Made by a program: the position numbers and the translations under genes. The notes under the pieces were generated by a model. The model had not been told where the DNA came from. It searched no databases and saw only the letters and a program-made list of their open reading frames with translations. This document shows, piece by piece, positions 46,298 to 54,484 of a stretch of 63,736 nt of DNA. Location of the stretch: assembly GCA_028281105.1 (NCBI GenBank), contig JANQKQ010000021.1, forward strand, positions 1 through 63,736, in the 5' to 3' direction. Source of the stretch: Rhizobiaceae bacterium. Its GTDB lineage: Bacteria > Pseudomonadota > Alphaproteobacteria > Rhizobiales > Rhizobiaceae. Each line of letters opens with the position of its first letter. Position 1 is the stretch's first letter.

Positions 46298-47760
46298 CGC
46301 GTCTGGCCTTCCTTGCGCACCCGCAGGCCCGGATTGATCTCGGCGATGCGGGTGGTCATTACCTCCTCGCCGTCGGCCAATTCGCCGGTGACGATGGCGT
46401 CGCCGCCCACATAGGCGCGCACCTTGACCGGCCGCGGCTCCAGCGCGCCGCGGTTGACTACGTAGACCGTGTCGCCGCCATAGACCGCGGTTTCCGGCAG
46501 CAGGGTGGAGTTCTCGAAACGCCGGTCCGGCACGCGCACCGCCACGAACGCGCCCGGCCGGGGCTCAACGCCCTGCGGGCCGTCGGCCAGCGCTGCGAAC
46601 ACTTCCACGCCGCCGCGCGCCGACGCGATCTCCGCGCCGAGCCGTTCGATCGCCGCATCATACACATGGTCCTCGCCGCCGATGGTCCAGGTGACCTTGA
46701 CCGGCCGCCCGATCAGCCCTTCCGTGTCCGAGCGGATGCGCCCGTAGCGCTCGTCGGTCAGGGTGAAGCGCACCTCCAGCCGGTCGTCTTCGTAGATGGA
46801 GACGGCCACGTCGTTGGCGCCCAGCATCCTGCCGACTTCGGCCTGCGCCTGCCGAATGACGCCGGTAAACGGCGCGCGCAGCACCGTGTCGGCCAGGTTG
46901 CGCTCGGCCTGGTCGACCCGCCATTCCAATCGCTCGCGAATGGCGGTCTGCTGCTCCAGCTTGGCCCTCTCCGCGATCAACCCGACCCGGGTGCGCTCCA
47001 CCGTCTGGTTGCGCTGGGAGACGATCAGCGCCCGGTCGTCGACCTGCTTCTGGGTCGAGGTGCCGTTTTCGCGCAGCGCGGTGATGCGTTCCAGATCGGT
47101 TTGGGCGAAGTCGAGCTGCTCGCTCGCCCGTTCCAGCGTACCTTCCTCCATGGTGATGCGCGCGCGATATTCGGCGATGCGCGCTTCGGTCTCGGCCAGG
47201 TTGGCCCGTGCCTCGCTGAGCGCGCCCTCATAGTTGAACCGGTCGATCTCGACGAGCGCATCGCCCTCGGCGACCCGCGCGCCCACCTTCAGGCTCGGGC
47301 TGACCGAGACCACCTCGCCGGCCACCAGTGCGCGCAAATCGACGGTACGCGAGGCGACGATTTCGCCATATGCGGTGAATTCCGGCTGGTGGGAAGCGAT
47401 CGCGACGGTTGCGGTATCGACGGTATAGACGGTGCGGAACGCGGGCCGCTTGCGCGGCTCGGGCTGGGCGTCGACCAACACATTGACCGCGTACATGGCG
47501 CCCGCGAGCACGGCGACCATCAAGATGAGCTGGGCGATGCCGCGCGCGGCCAGCTTGGCCGCTGCGGCAGGACCGGCCGGCCGGGCGGGTTCGGCATCGG
47601 ATGCCGCCGGGTCTGATACCGGCGTTCCGCCGAGCCGGGGCGGCGGCGCTTCCCGCAGCGTCCTGCTCTTGGCCGGGCCGGGCGAACGGCCGGTTACCGG
47701 CGAACCGTTGCCCGCGGTCGCGCTATCTTCGGTACCGTTGATTTCGTTCTTCTTGAGCAT
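46294..47760 (-). CDS. RND efflux periplasmic adaptor (HlyD/AcrA family)
   Basis: 488 residues: a disordered, Pro/Gly-rich cytosolic N-terminus to about residue 75, a membrane anchor (IAQLILMVAVLAGAMYAVNVLV), a split lipoyl domain (LVAGEVVSVSPSLKVGARVAEGDALVEID ... VLRAPFTGVIRQAQAEVGRML), a long alpha-hairpin (SEARANLAETEARIAEYRARI...), a beta-barrel and membrane-proximal domain. It links the permease to an outer-membrane channel, which is not encoded here. ATG 47760 (MLKKNEINGTEDS) was chosen; the frame extends to 47811. Translationally coupled to the permease gene. Confidence 0.9.
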   Translation of the reverse strand: MLKKNEINGTEDSATAGNGSPVTGRSPGPAKSRTLREAPPPRLGGTPVSDPAASDAEPARPAGPAAAAKLAARGIAQLILMVAVLAGAMYAVNVLVDAQPEPRKRPAFRTVYTVDTATVAIASHQPEFTAYGEIVASRTVDLRALVAGEVVSVSPSLKVGARVAEGDALVEIDRFNYEGALSEARANLAETEARIAEYRARITMEEGTLERASEQLDFAQTDLERITALRENGTSTQKQVDDRALIVSQRNQTVERTRVGLIAERAKLEQQTAIRERLEWRVDQAERNLADTVLRAPFTGVIRQAQAEVGRMLGANDVAVSIYEDDRLEVRFTLTDERYGRIRSDTEGLIGRPVKVTWTIGGEDHVYDAAIERLGAEIASARGGVEVFAALADGPQGVEPRPGAFVAVRVPDRRFENSTLLPETAVYGGDTVYVVNRGALEPRPVKVRAYVGGDAIVTGELADGEEVMTTRIAEINPGLRVRKEGQTR

Positions 47761-47910
47761 ACGAACCCGGAACCTTCTGAAATCGTTCTCGCGACGCCAC
47801 AATCGAGGCAATGGCGCGACAATGGTTTGAATGCTAGCCCATCCGCCGCCGTTGCAAAATTACGGTTTGTTCATGGCGATCATGTGGGGCCATCGCCGGG
47901 GAGGCGCAAG

Positions 47911-48963
47911 TCATCGCTCGGTCGTGCCGCCGAGCTCCTCGCGCGTGAACCGGTATTCGGCGCTGCAGAACTCGCATTTGGTGACGATGACGCCGGCCTC
48001 GTCGTCCCCGCCGTCGCCACGCAACGCCTCGTCGATCTCGCTATCGTCGAAATTATCGAGCACGGCGGCGATCTTGTCGCGCGAGCACGAGCATTTATCG
48101 ACCACTTTCAGCGGCTGGTAAACGCGAACGCCGGCTTCATGGAACAGACGGTAGAGCAGTCGCTCCACCCCGACATTCGGATCGGTCAATTCGTCGTCGC
48201 CGATCGTGTCCACCAGCGCCTTGGCCTCCGCCCAGGCCTCGTCGTCCTGGTCGCCGGCGAACGCGTCATCAGCATCGTAAAGGCCTTCGGGCGCATCGCC
48301 GCCGGGCAGGTCGCCCTGGCGCATGCGTTCGGGGGCGTCGGGCAGGAACTGGGCGATCAGCCCGCCGGCCCGCCAACTGTGCGCCGCCCCGCCGTCCGCG
48401 GGCACCAGCATCTCCGCGGCGGCGAGCCTTATCCGGGTGGGAATCTGCTCGGATTGGCGAAAATATCGGCACGCCGCATCTTCAAGGCCGTCGCCGGTCA
48501 GCTCGACGACCCCCTGATAGCGGCGGTCGTGACCGCCATGATCGATGGTCATCGCCAGGGCGCCACTGCCCAGCAGTTCGCCCGCATCGCCCTTTCCCTG
48601 CGCGAACATGGCTTCAAGCGCGTCGGCGTCGTAGCGCGCATAGGCGCGAATGGCGTCGGGGGAGGCGAAATCGGCCACCATGAAAGAGACCGGCCCGTCG
48701 GTCTGGGTCTGCACGATGAACTTCCCGTTGAACTTCAGCGATGCGCCGAGCAACACCGTCAGCACCACGATCTCGGCCAATACCGCGGCCACCGGAGCGG
48801 GATAATCGTGCCGCGAGATGATGGCGTCCAGCGCCGGGCCCAGCTGCACGGAGCGTCCGCGCACATCGAGCGCGCCCACATGGAACGGCACCACATGATC
48901 TTCGCCGGCCGGCGGAAGGGTTTGGCTGACGGCGGACAATGGGTCGACCCGCTCGCCGCTCAA
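47911..48963 (-). CDS. hslO: Hsp33-family redox-regulated chaperone HslO
   Basis: About 350 residues. The C-terminal zinc/redox switch is intact: KCSCSRDKI (CxC) followed by [13 protein letters not shown] (CxxC). Oxidation opens this switch and activates holdase activity under oxidative heat stress. The N-terminal domain shows [29 protein letters not shown]. The start is uncertain: TTG at 48963 overlaps the argF stop as TTGA, and another TTG is at 48939; the open frame to 49305 lies over argF and is a shadow. Third gene of argD-argF-hslO. Confidence 0.93.
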   Translation of the reverse strand: MSGERVDPLSAVSQTLPPAGEDHVVPFHVGALDVRGRSVQLGPALDAIISRHDYPAPVAAVLAEIVVLTVLLGASLKFNGKFIVQTQTDGPVSFMVADFASPDAIRAYARYDADALEAMFAQGKGDAGELLGSGALAMTIDHGGHDRRYQGVVELTGDGLEDAACRYFRQSEQIPTRIRLAAAEMLVPADGGAAHSWRAGGLIAQFLPDAPERMRQGDLPGGDAPEGLYDADDAFAGDQDDEAWAEAKALVDTIGDDELTDPNVGVERLLYRLFHEAGVRVYQPLKVVDKCSCSRDKIAAVLDNFDDSEIDEALRGDGGDDEAGVIVTKCEFCSAEYRFTREELGGTTER

Positions 48964-49892
48964 AGGCGCGACACGTCCACGCCCAGGCACCAGGCGAGGA
49001 TGCTCTTCTGCGCGTGCAGCCGGTTTTCCGCCTCGTCGAACACCACCGACTGCGGCCCGTCGATCACCTCGTCGGTAACCTCCTCGCCGCGATGGGCCGG
49101 CAGGCAGTGCATGAACAGCGCGTCCGGCTTGGCTCTGGCGAGCAGCGCGTCGTTGACCTGGTAGGGGGCGAAGGTGTTGTGGCCGGCGGCATCTTCTTCG
49201 TCGCCCATGGACGTCCAGGTGTCCGTGACCACACAGTCGCTGCCGTCGACCGCCGCCTGCGGGTCCGTACCGACCTCGACGGTCGCCCCGTTGGCCCGGC
49301 CCCAATCGATGAAACGCGCGTCGGGCTCGCGTCCGGCAGGTGTGGCTACCGCGAGCGAGAAGCCGAACCGGGCCGAAGCGTGCACGAACGAGTTGAGCAC
49401 GTTATTGCCGTCGCCGGACCAGGCGATCTTCCGCCCTTCGATCGAGCCGCGATGCTCCTCGAAGGTCATCACATCGGCCATCAGCTGGCAGGGATGGGTG
49501 TCGTCGGTCAGCCCGTTGATCACCGGAACGGAAGCGTGCTCGGCCAATTCCGCCAGTCGGTCCTGGGTCGTGGTGCGGATCATGATCGCGTCCACATAGC
49601 GCGACAGCACCCGTGCCGTGTCGGCGACCGTCTCGCCGCGGCCGAGCTGGGTGTCGGCGGCCGACAGCACGATGGTCTCGCCGCCCAGCTGCCGCATGGC
49701 GATGTCGAACGAGACCCGCGTGCGCGTCGACGGCTTGTCGAAGATCATCGCCAGGAACTTGCCCGCCAGCGGCCGCGCGCGCGCCTCGCCGGACCGGTCG
49801 GCCTGCTTCAGCGTGCGCGCATCGGCGATGATGGAGCGCAGCTCACCGCCGGAAAACTCCGACAAGTCGAGAAAGTGCTTCGGCGTGGACAT
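48960..49892 (-). CDS. argF: Ornithine carbamoyltransferase
   Basis: 310 residues; transfers carbamoyl from carbamoyl phosphate to ornithine to give citrulline in arginine synthesis. Signature motifs are complete: [17 protein letters not shown] (carbamoyl phosphate), [16 protein letters not shown] (HPxQ), the aspartate/ornithine loop WTSMGDEED, and [11 protein letters not shown] (HCLP). Start 49892 has GAGGG upstream. It is 7 bases downstream of argD, so the two are co-transcribed, and it overlaps hslO. Confidence 0.97.
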   Translation of the reverse strand: MSTPKHFLDLSEFSGGELRSIIADARTLKQADRSGEARARPLAGKFLAMIFDKPSTRTRVSFDIAMRQLGGETIVLSAADTQLGRGETVADTARVLSRYVDAIMIRTTTQDRLAELAEHASVPVINGLTDDTHPCQLMADVMTFEEHRGSIEGRKIAWSGDGNNVLNSFVHASARFGFSLAVATPAGREPDARFIDWGRANGATVEVGTDPQAAVDGSDCVVTDTWTSMGDEEDAAGHNTFAPYQVNDALLARAKPDALFMHCLPAHRGEEVTDEVIDGPQSVVFDEAENRLHAQKSILAWCLGVDVSRL

Positions 49893-49899
49893 GGGACCC

Positions 49900-51129
49900 T
49901 CATGCCTTTGCGGCCGGCTGCAGGGCTTCGTCCCGCTTCGCCTGCCCGCCATCGTCGGCCAGACCGGCCAGCGCCTCGTCCATGCGCTGACGCGCCTCGC
50001 GCAGGTCCTGCGACGTGACGACCAGCGGCGGCATCAGCCGCACCACATTGTCGCCGGCGGGGGCGACCAGAACTCCGGCGCCGCGTAGCGCGGCTGAGAC
50101 TTCGGTGTTGGGCACCCGGCATTTCAGGCCGCGCAGCAGGCCGCGTCCGCGCATCTCCTCGAACAGATCGGGATAGGTATCGACCAGTTCGGCGGCATGC
50201 TGCGCCAGTTCGATCGACATCTGGTTGACGTGGTCCAGGAATCCGTCCTCGGTGACGACGTCGATCACCGCATTGGCCACCGCCATCGCCAGCGGATTGC
50301 CGCCGAACGTGGTGGCGTGGGTGCCGGGCACCATCGCCGCCGCCGCCGCTTCGGTGGCAAGACAGGCCCCCACGGGGAAACCACCGCCCAGGCCCTTGGC
50401 CAGCGCCATCAGGTCGGGCTCGATGCCCGCCCATTCATAGGCGAACAGCTTCCCGGTGCGCCCGATGCCGGTCTGCACCTCGTCGAGGATCAGCAGCAGG
50501 CCGTGCTCGTCGCAGACCTGGCGCAGATGGCAAAGGAACTCCTTGGGCACCTCGCGCACGCCGCCTTCGCCCTGGATCGGCTCGATCAGGATCGCCGCCG
50601 TCTCGTCGTCGATCGCCGCGTCGAGCGCCTTCTCATCGCCGAACGGCAGGCTGATGAAGCCGGGCGCCTTGGGCCCGAACCCTTCCAGATATTTCTCCTG
50701 GCCGCCCGCCGCGATCGCCGCCAGGGTGCGCCCGTGGAACGCTCCCTCGAAGGTGAGGATATTGATCCTTTCCGGCTCACCCCGGTCGTAGTGGTACCGC
50801 CGAGCGGTCTTGAAGGCGCATTCGAGCGCCTCGGCGCCGGAGTTGGCGAAGAACACCTTGTCGGCGAAACTGTTCGCGCACAGCCGCTCCGCCAGCTTAT
50901 CCTGGCCGGGAATGCGGTACAGGTTCGACAGATGCCACAGCTTGTCGGCCTGCTCCTTCAGGCACGCCACCAGGTGAGGGTGGGCGTGTCCCAGCGAGGA
51001 GGTGGCGATGCCGGCGTAGAAATCGATGTGGTCGCTCCCGTCGGCCTGAAACAGGCGAACCCCTTCGCCGCGCACGAACTCGTGTTCGGAATGGACGTAA
51101 GTGCCGAAAATGGATCTTTCTTCAGCCAT
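49900..51129 (-). CDS. argD: Acetylornithine aminotransferase
   Basis: 409-residue class III PLP aminotransferase converting N-acetylglutamate semialdehyde to N-acetylornithine. The PLP Lys245 is in [16 protein letters not shown]; other family marks are [33 protein letters not shown] and [15 protein letters not shown]. Start 51129 ([21 protein letters not shown]) is preceded by GGAAACG. The open frame to 51453 runs through the promoter and leader and is not coding. A strong promoter and a hairpin with a T-run lie upstream. Confidence 0.95.
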   Translation of the reverse strand: MAEERSIFGTYVHSEHEFVRGEGVRLFQADGSDHIDFYAGIATSSLGHAHPHLVACLKEQADKLWHLSNLYRIPGQDKLAERLCANSFADKVFFANSGAEALECAFKTARRYHYDRGEPERINILTFEGAFHGRTLAAIAAGGQEKYLEGFGPKAPGFISLPFGDEKALDAAIDDETAAILIEPIQGEGGVREVPKEFLCHLRQVCDEHGLLLILDEVQTGIGRTGKLFAYEWAGIEPDLMALAKGLGGGFPVGACLATEAAAAAMVPGTHATTFGGNPLAMAVANAVIDVVTEDGFLDHVNQMSIELAQHAAELVDTYPDLFEEMRGRGLLRGLKCRVPNTEVSAALRGAGVLVAPAGDNVVRLMPPLVVTSQDLREARQRMDEALAGLADDGGQAKRDEALQPAAKA

Positions 51130-51186
51130 GGGTTCGTTTCCGGTCGAAAGAGGGCCGGACAACGGCTCAACGGCCGCGCCGCCAAC

Positions 51187-51223
51187 AAAAATACCGCCCC
51201 ATCGAGAAACTTCCGGGGGCGGT
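51187..51223 (-). terminator. Attenuator-like hairpin in the argD leader
   Basis: On the minus strand ACCGCCCCC pairs with GGGGCGGT (51223 down to 51193), followed by ATTTTTG, the form of an intrinsic terminator. It starts about 6 bases after the predicted transcription start and ends about 60 bases before the argD start codon. Read-through would be needed to express argD-argF-hslO. Confidence 0.6.
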
Positions 51224-51235
51224 CGATGCACAAAC

Positions 51236-51263
51236 ATACCATATGCGGCCCGGCGGTTGTCAA
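51236..51263 (-). promoter_or_regulatory. Sigma-70-type promoter of argD
   Basis: On the minus strand a perfect TTGACA (-35, 51263-51258) is followed after 16 bases by TGGTAT (-10, 51241-51236). Transcription would start near 51229, just before the attenuator-like hairpin. Confidence 0.6.
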
Positions 51264-51326
51264 CAAATCTCGCGGGCAGGCGGGCCGTTCCGCCGGTCGA
51301 TTTATTCAAGTGAACCGCGAAATCTT

Positions 51327-51555
51327 GATTCGAGTTTCCACAGAAGATGGGAACAAGATTCCCGAAACTGTGGACGAACAGAAAAAATGATTCGTCCTCG
51401 CGCCCGGACTCTTGTGCGCGATTCAGCCGATAAGTAGGTTGGTCGTCAGCCAAAAGCCAGCCGACTGCGGCGACCCTGGCGGCCTAAATCCAGAGCAAAG
51501 AGCTTCCGGCAACCGGACCCTGTTCGGTTGACGCGGTAGGATTCTGCCCGGATTC
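51327..51555. promoter_or_regulatory. Cluster of seven GANTC sites plus a DnaA-box-like inverted repeat upstream of gcrA
   Basis: GANTC occurs at 51327, 51357, 51389, 51407, 51420, 51540 and 51551. An inverted repeat TCCACAG (51337-51343) / CTGTGGA (51368-51374), with inner GGGAA/TTCCC, resembles two facing DnaA boxes (7 of 9 matches to TTATCCACA on each strand). Known in Caulobacter: CcrM methylates GANTC, GcrA reads it, and DnaA activates gcrA. Use of these sites here is inference. The whole argD-gcrA gap (51130-51590) holds no gene. Confidence 0.5.
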
Positions 51556-51590
51556 GGCGCCAACCCCGCAGCCGGCCGAGGGATCGCGGG

Positions 51591-52085
51591 ATGTCGTGGA
51601 CTGAAGACCGGGTAGAGCGCCTCAAGAAGCTGTGGACCGATGGTCTGAGCGCTGCGCAGATCGCCGCCGAACTGGGTGGCGTCACCCGCAACGCGGTGAT
51701 CGGCAAGGTGCATCGGCTCGGCATGTCGGGCCGGGCCAAGCCGGCCGGATCGTCGGGCGGCCGGCCGGCGCGACGCACCCGCTCGACCGGCTATGCCCGC
51801 ATTTCGCGGCGCTCGCCGAAGAACGCGGTCCCATCGCGCGCCGACGAGGCGCGTGCGCGCGCCGCTCAGGTCGAGAATCTGGTGGCGCCGGAGCCCAAGA
51901 ACATCGCGCTGGTCGAGTTGACCGAGAAGACCTGCAAATGGCCGCTGGGCGACCCCCAGGACGAGGACTTCTCCTTCTGCGGCAACGCGGTCAAGGAAGA
52001 CACACCCTACTGCGAATATCACTGCTCGATGGCGTACCAGCCGGCAACCGAACGCCGCCGCGATCGCTCCGCCGCGACCGGGTGA
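51591..52085 (+). CDS. gcrA: GcrA cell-cycle regulator family protein
   Basis: 164 residues. The N-terminal helix-turn-helix MSWTEDRVERLKKLWTDGLS..QIAAELGGVTRNAVIGKVHRLGMSGR is the defining GcrA domain. A basic linker follows, then the C-terminal RNA polymerase-binding part with TCKWPLGDPQDEDFSFCG and YCEYHCSMAYQP. In Caulobacter GcrA binds sigma-70 and activates promoters with methylated GANTC sites. The gene is monocistronic; a long hairpin repeat follows 24 bases after its stop, between it and the convergent phoB. Confidence 0.95.
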   Translation: MSWTEDRVERLKKLWTDGLSAAQIAAELGGVTRNAVIGKVHRLGMSGRAKPAGSSGGRPARRTRSTGYARISRRSPKNAVPSRADEARARAAQVENLVAPEPKNIALVELTEKTCKWPLGDPQDEDFSFCGNAVKEDTPYCEYHCSMAYQPATERRRDRSAATG

Positions 52086-52109
52086 GGGCGCGGCTCTTTA
52101 AGGTTTAGT

Positions 52110-52191
52110 CGGCACCGGCCCACTCCCCCTCCCAGCCACCCTCTCGAGGATACTTCCGTGGGTCGCTGGGAGGAGGAGTGGGCCGGTGCCG
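52110..52191. repeat. Long hairpin repeat, family C, copy 2
   Basis: Arms CGGCACCGGCCCACTCCCCC... and ...GTGGGCCGGTGCCG form a stem of about 30 bp with a few mismatches and a loop CTCTCGAGGATACTTCCGTG. The loop core GAGGATACT-CCGTGG matches the other copies. Located between the convergent gcrA and phoB genes. Confidence 0.9.
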
Positions 52192-52211
52192 ATTTCCGCG
52201 TCAGCGGGACA

Positions 52212-52901
52212 TCAAGACTCTTTATCGAACGAATAGCCCGCCCCGCGCACGGTGCGGATCGGGTCGCGTTCACGGCCGCGGTTGATCGCCTTGCGCAGCC
52301 GGCCGATGTGCACGTCGACCGTGCGCTCGTCCACATAGATGTCCTGGCCCCACACCCCGTCGAGCACCTGTTCGCGCGAATAGACCCGCCCGGGCGAACC
52401 CATCAGAAACTCCAGCAGGCGGAACTCGGTCGGCCCCAGCCGCACAGGCCGCCCGTTGCGGGTCACCCGATGGGCCTGGCGGTCGAGCACGATACCGCCC
52501 ACGTCGAGCACGCTGGAGATCGAGCCCGGATTGGTCCGGCGCAGCATGGCGCGTATCCGCGCCATCAGCTCGGGCACCGAGAACGGCTTGACCACATAGT
52601 CGTCGGCGCCGGTCGACAGCCCGCGCACCCGGTCGGTCTCCTCGCCGCGGGCGGTCAGCATGATCACCGGAAGGCGCTCGGTCTCCGGACGCAGCCGCAG
52701 CCGCCGGCAAAGCTCGATGCCGGAAAGGCCAGGCAGCATCCAGTCGAGCACCACCAGGTCGGGAACGGTCTCGCGCAGCCGCAGTTCGGCATCGTCGCCG
52801 CGGCCGATGGTCTCGACCTCGAAACCTTCCGCCTCGAGATTGTAGCGAAGCAGGACCGCGAGCGGCTCCTCGTCTTCGATCACCATGACTTTGGGGTTCA
52901 C
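52212..52901 (-). CDS. phoB: Phosphate regulon response regulator PhoB
   Basis: 229 residues: a receiver domain with the phospho-acceptor Asp53 in VVLDWMLPG, Thr82 and Lys104 (VVKPFSVPEL), and an OmpR-type winged-helix domain (GPTEFRLLEFLMGSPGRVYSREQVLDGVWG ... VDVHIGRLRKAI). Phosphorylated by PhoR, it activates genes bearing Pho boxes, including pstS upstream in this cluster. Last gene of the phosphate cluster, 44 bases after phoU. Confidence 0.96.
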   Translation of the reverse strand: MNPKVMVIEDEEPLAVLLRYNLEAEGFEVETIGRGDDAELRLRETVPDLVVLDWMLPGLSGIELCRRLRLRPETERLPVIMLTARGEETDRVRGLSTGADDYVVKPFSVPELMARIRAMLRRTNPGSISSVLDVGGIVLDRQAHRVTRNGRPVRLGPTEFRLLEFLMGSPGRVYSREQVLDGVWGQDIYVDERTVDVHIGRLRKAINRGRERDPIRTVRGAGYSFDKES

Positions 52902-52945
52902 TGTTCTCTCCGTCGATTGGCGAGAATTCCAGCTAACTCAAATCA

Positions 52946-53638
52946 TTACGCATCTTGCGGATCGGGGACTATTTCGCTCTGGCCGGTTACCACATATTGG
53001 GTGGTCTCCGCCAGATTGGTCGCATGGTCGCCGATGCGCTCGATGTTCTTGGCGCAGAACAGAAGATGGGTGCACGCGCTGATGTAGCGCGGATCTTCCA
53101 TCATGTAGGTCAGCATCTCGCGAAACAGAGACGTGTAGATCTGGTCGATGTCCTCATCGCGTGCCCAGACCGCCTGGGCCTGGTCCACGTCCTTGCTGAC
53201 ATAGGCGTCGAGCACGTCTTTGAGCTGTTCCAGCGTCAGGCTGGTCAGATGCTCCAGGCCGCGCAGCAGCCGCTTGGGCTGGATGGCGTCGTCGATCTCG
53301 CTGGCGCGGCGCGCGATGTTCTTGCCTAGATCTCCGATCCTTTCGAGATCGTTGGCCATGCGCAACGTGCCGATGATCTCGCGCAGGTCATGCGCCATCG
53401 GCTGGCGCTTGGCGATGATCAGCACCGCGCGCTCTTCCAGTTCGCGCTGGGCGTTGTCGAGCACCACGTCGTCGGCGATCACCGTCTGCGCCAGCGACTT
53501 GTCGGCGCGCGCCAGCGCGTTCATGGAGCGGGCCACCATGCTTTCCGCGTGGCCTCCCATCTCGACCACCTTGCCGATCAGAAAGCGCAGATCGTCATCA
53601 AACGCGGTAACCGTATGGTCCGCAGTCGTGTTGTTCAT
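52946..53638 (-). CDS. phoU: Phosphate signalling protein PhoU
   Basis: 230 residues forming two three-helix bundles, each with the metal-binding E/D-x-x-x-D pattern (ITDDVVLDNAQRELEERAVLII; RMANDLERIGDLGKNIARRA; NIERIGDHATNLAE). PhoU connects the Pst transporter to PhoR and keeps the Pho regulon silent when phosphate is ample. Start 53638 (MNNTTADHTVTAF) has GAGGA upstream; an ATG five codons earlier is in frame. It follows pstB by 15 bases. Confidence 0.95.
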   Translation of the reverse strand: MNNTTADHTVTAFDDDLRFLIGKVVEMGGHAESMVARSMNALARADKSLAQTVIADDVVLDNAQRELEERAVLIIAKRQPMAHDLREIIGTLRMANDLERIGDLGKNIARRASEIDDAIQPKRLLRGLEHLTSLTLEQLKDVLDAYVSKDVDQAQAVWARDEDIDQIYTSLFREMLTYMMEDPRYISACTHLLFCAKNIERIGDHATNLAETTQYVVTGQSEIVPDPQDA

Positions 53639-53653
53639 AGGCGCGGTCCTCAA

Positions 53654-54472
53654 TCAGCCGTAGCGGCCGGTGATGTAGTCCTGGGTTTTCGGATTGGACG
53701 GGTTGGTGAAGATCGTGTCGGTCTCGTCCTCCTCGACCAGATACCCCAGATGGAACATGGCGGTGCGCTGAGAAACGCGCGCCGCCTGCTGCATCGAGTG
53801 GGTGACGATCACGATCGTATAGTTCTGCCGCAGATCGTCGATCAGTTCCTCGACCCTGGCCGTCGCGATCGGGTCAAGGGCGGAACAGGGCTCGTCCATC
53901 AGGATCACCTCGGGGCTGACAGCGATGGCGCGCGCGATGCACAGGCGCTGCTGCTGGCCGCCCGACAAACCGGTTCCCGGCTCGTGCAGCCGGTCCTTGA
54001 CCTCTTCGAACAGTCCGGCCTTCTCCAGGCTGGTGACCGCGATCTCTTCGAGCTCGGAGCGGGTTCTCGCCAGTCCGTGGATGCGCGGGCCGTAGGCCAC
54101 GTTCTCGAAGATCGACTTGGGGAACGGGTTGGGCTTCTGGAACACCATGCCGACACGCGCGCGCAGCTCGACGACGTCGACCGAAGGATCGTAAACGTTC
54201 TGGTCATCGAGCGTAATCTCGCCGGTCACCCGACAAATGTCGATGGTGTCGTTCATGCGGTTCAGGCAGCGCAGAAAAGTCGACTTGCCGCAGCCGGACG
54301 GTCCGATCAGCGCGATCACCTGGTTTTCCGGGATGTCCAGGTTGACGCCGAACAGCGCCTGCTTGTCGCCATAGAAGACATCGACGCCGGTGCCGCGCAT
54401 CTTCACCGCGGTCTTGCTGCTGGTTTCGGCTTCGCTTCCCAATGCCACCGGGTTCTCATTCATGACGTTCAT
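53654..54472 (-). CDS. pstB: Phosphate ABC transporter ATP-binding protein PstB
   Basis: 272-residue ABC ATPase driving phosphate import. Walker [10 protein letters not shown] (57-65), Q-loop [19 protein letters not shown], signature [14 protein letters not shown], Walker [14 protein letters not shown] and the switch His in [12 protein letters not shown] are all present. The FQKPNPFP string and C-terminal [13 protein letters not shown] are typical of PstB. Overall length matches the family. It lies 12 bases after pstA. Confidence 0.97.
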   Translation of the reverse strand: MNVMNENPVALGSEAETSSKTAVKMRGTGVDVFYGDKQALFGVNLDIPENQVIALIGPSGCGKSTFLRCLNRMNDTIDICRVTGEITLDDQNVYDPSVDVVELRARVGMVFQKPNPFPKSIFENVAYGPRIHGLARTRSELEEIAVTSLEKAGLFEEVKDRLHEPGTGLSGGQQQRLCIARAIAVSPEVILMDEPCSALDPIATARVEELIDDLRQNYTIVIVTHSMQQAARVSQRTAMFHLGYLVEEDETDTIFTNPSNPKTQDYITGRYG

Positions 54473-54484
54473 TCCGTACTGCCC

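Noticed and set aside
48964-49305. N-terminal extension of the Hsp33 frame over argF
   Set aside because: Residues are Arg/Gly-rich and unlike Hsp33; they lie within argF in another frame.
51130-51453. N-terminal extension of the ArgD frame
   Set aside because: Runs through a consensus promoter and the attenuator hairpin, and is not like the aminotransferase family.
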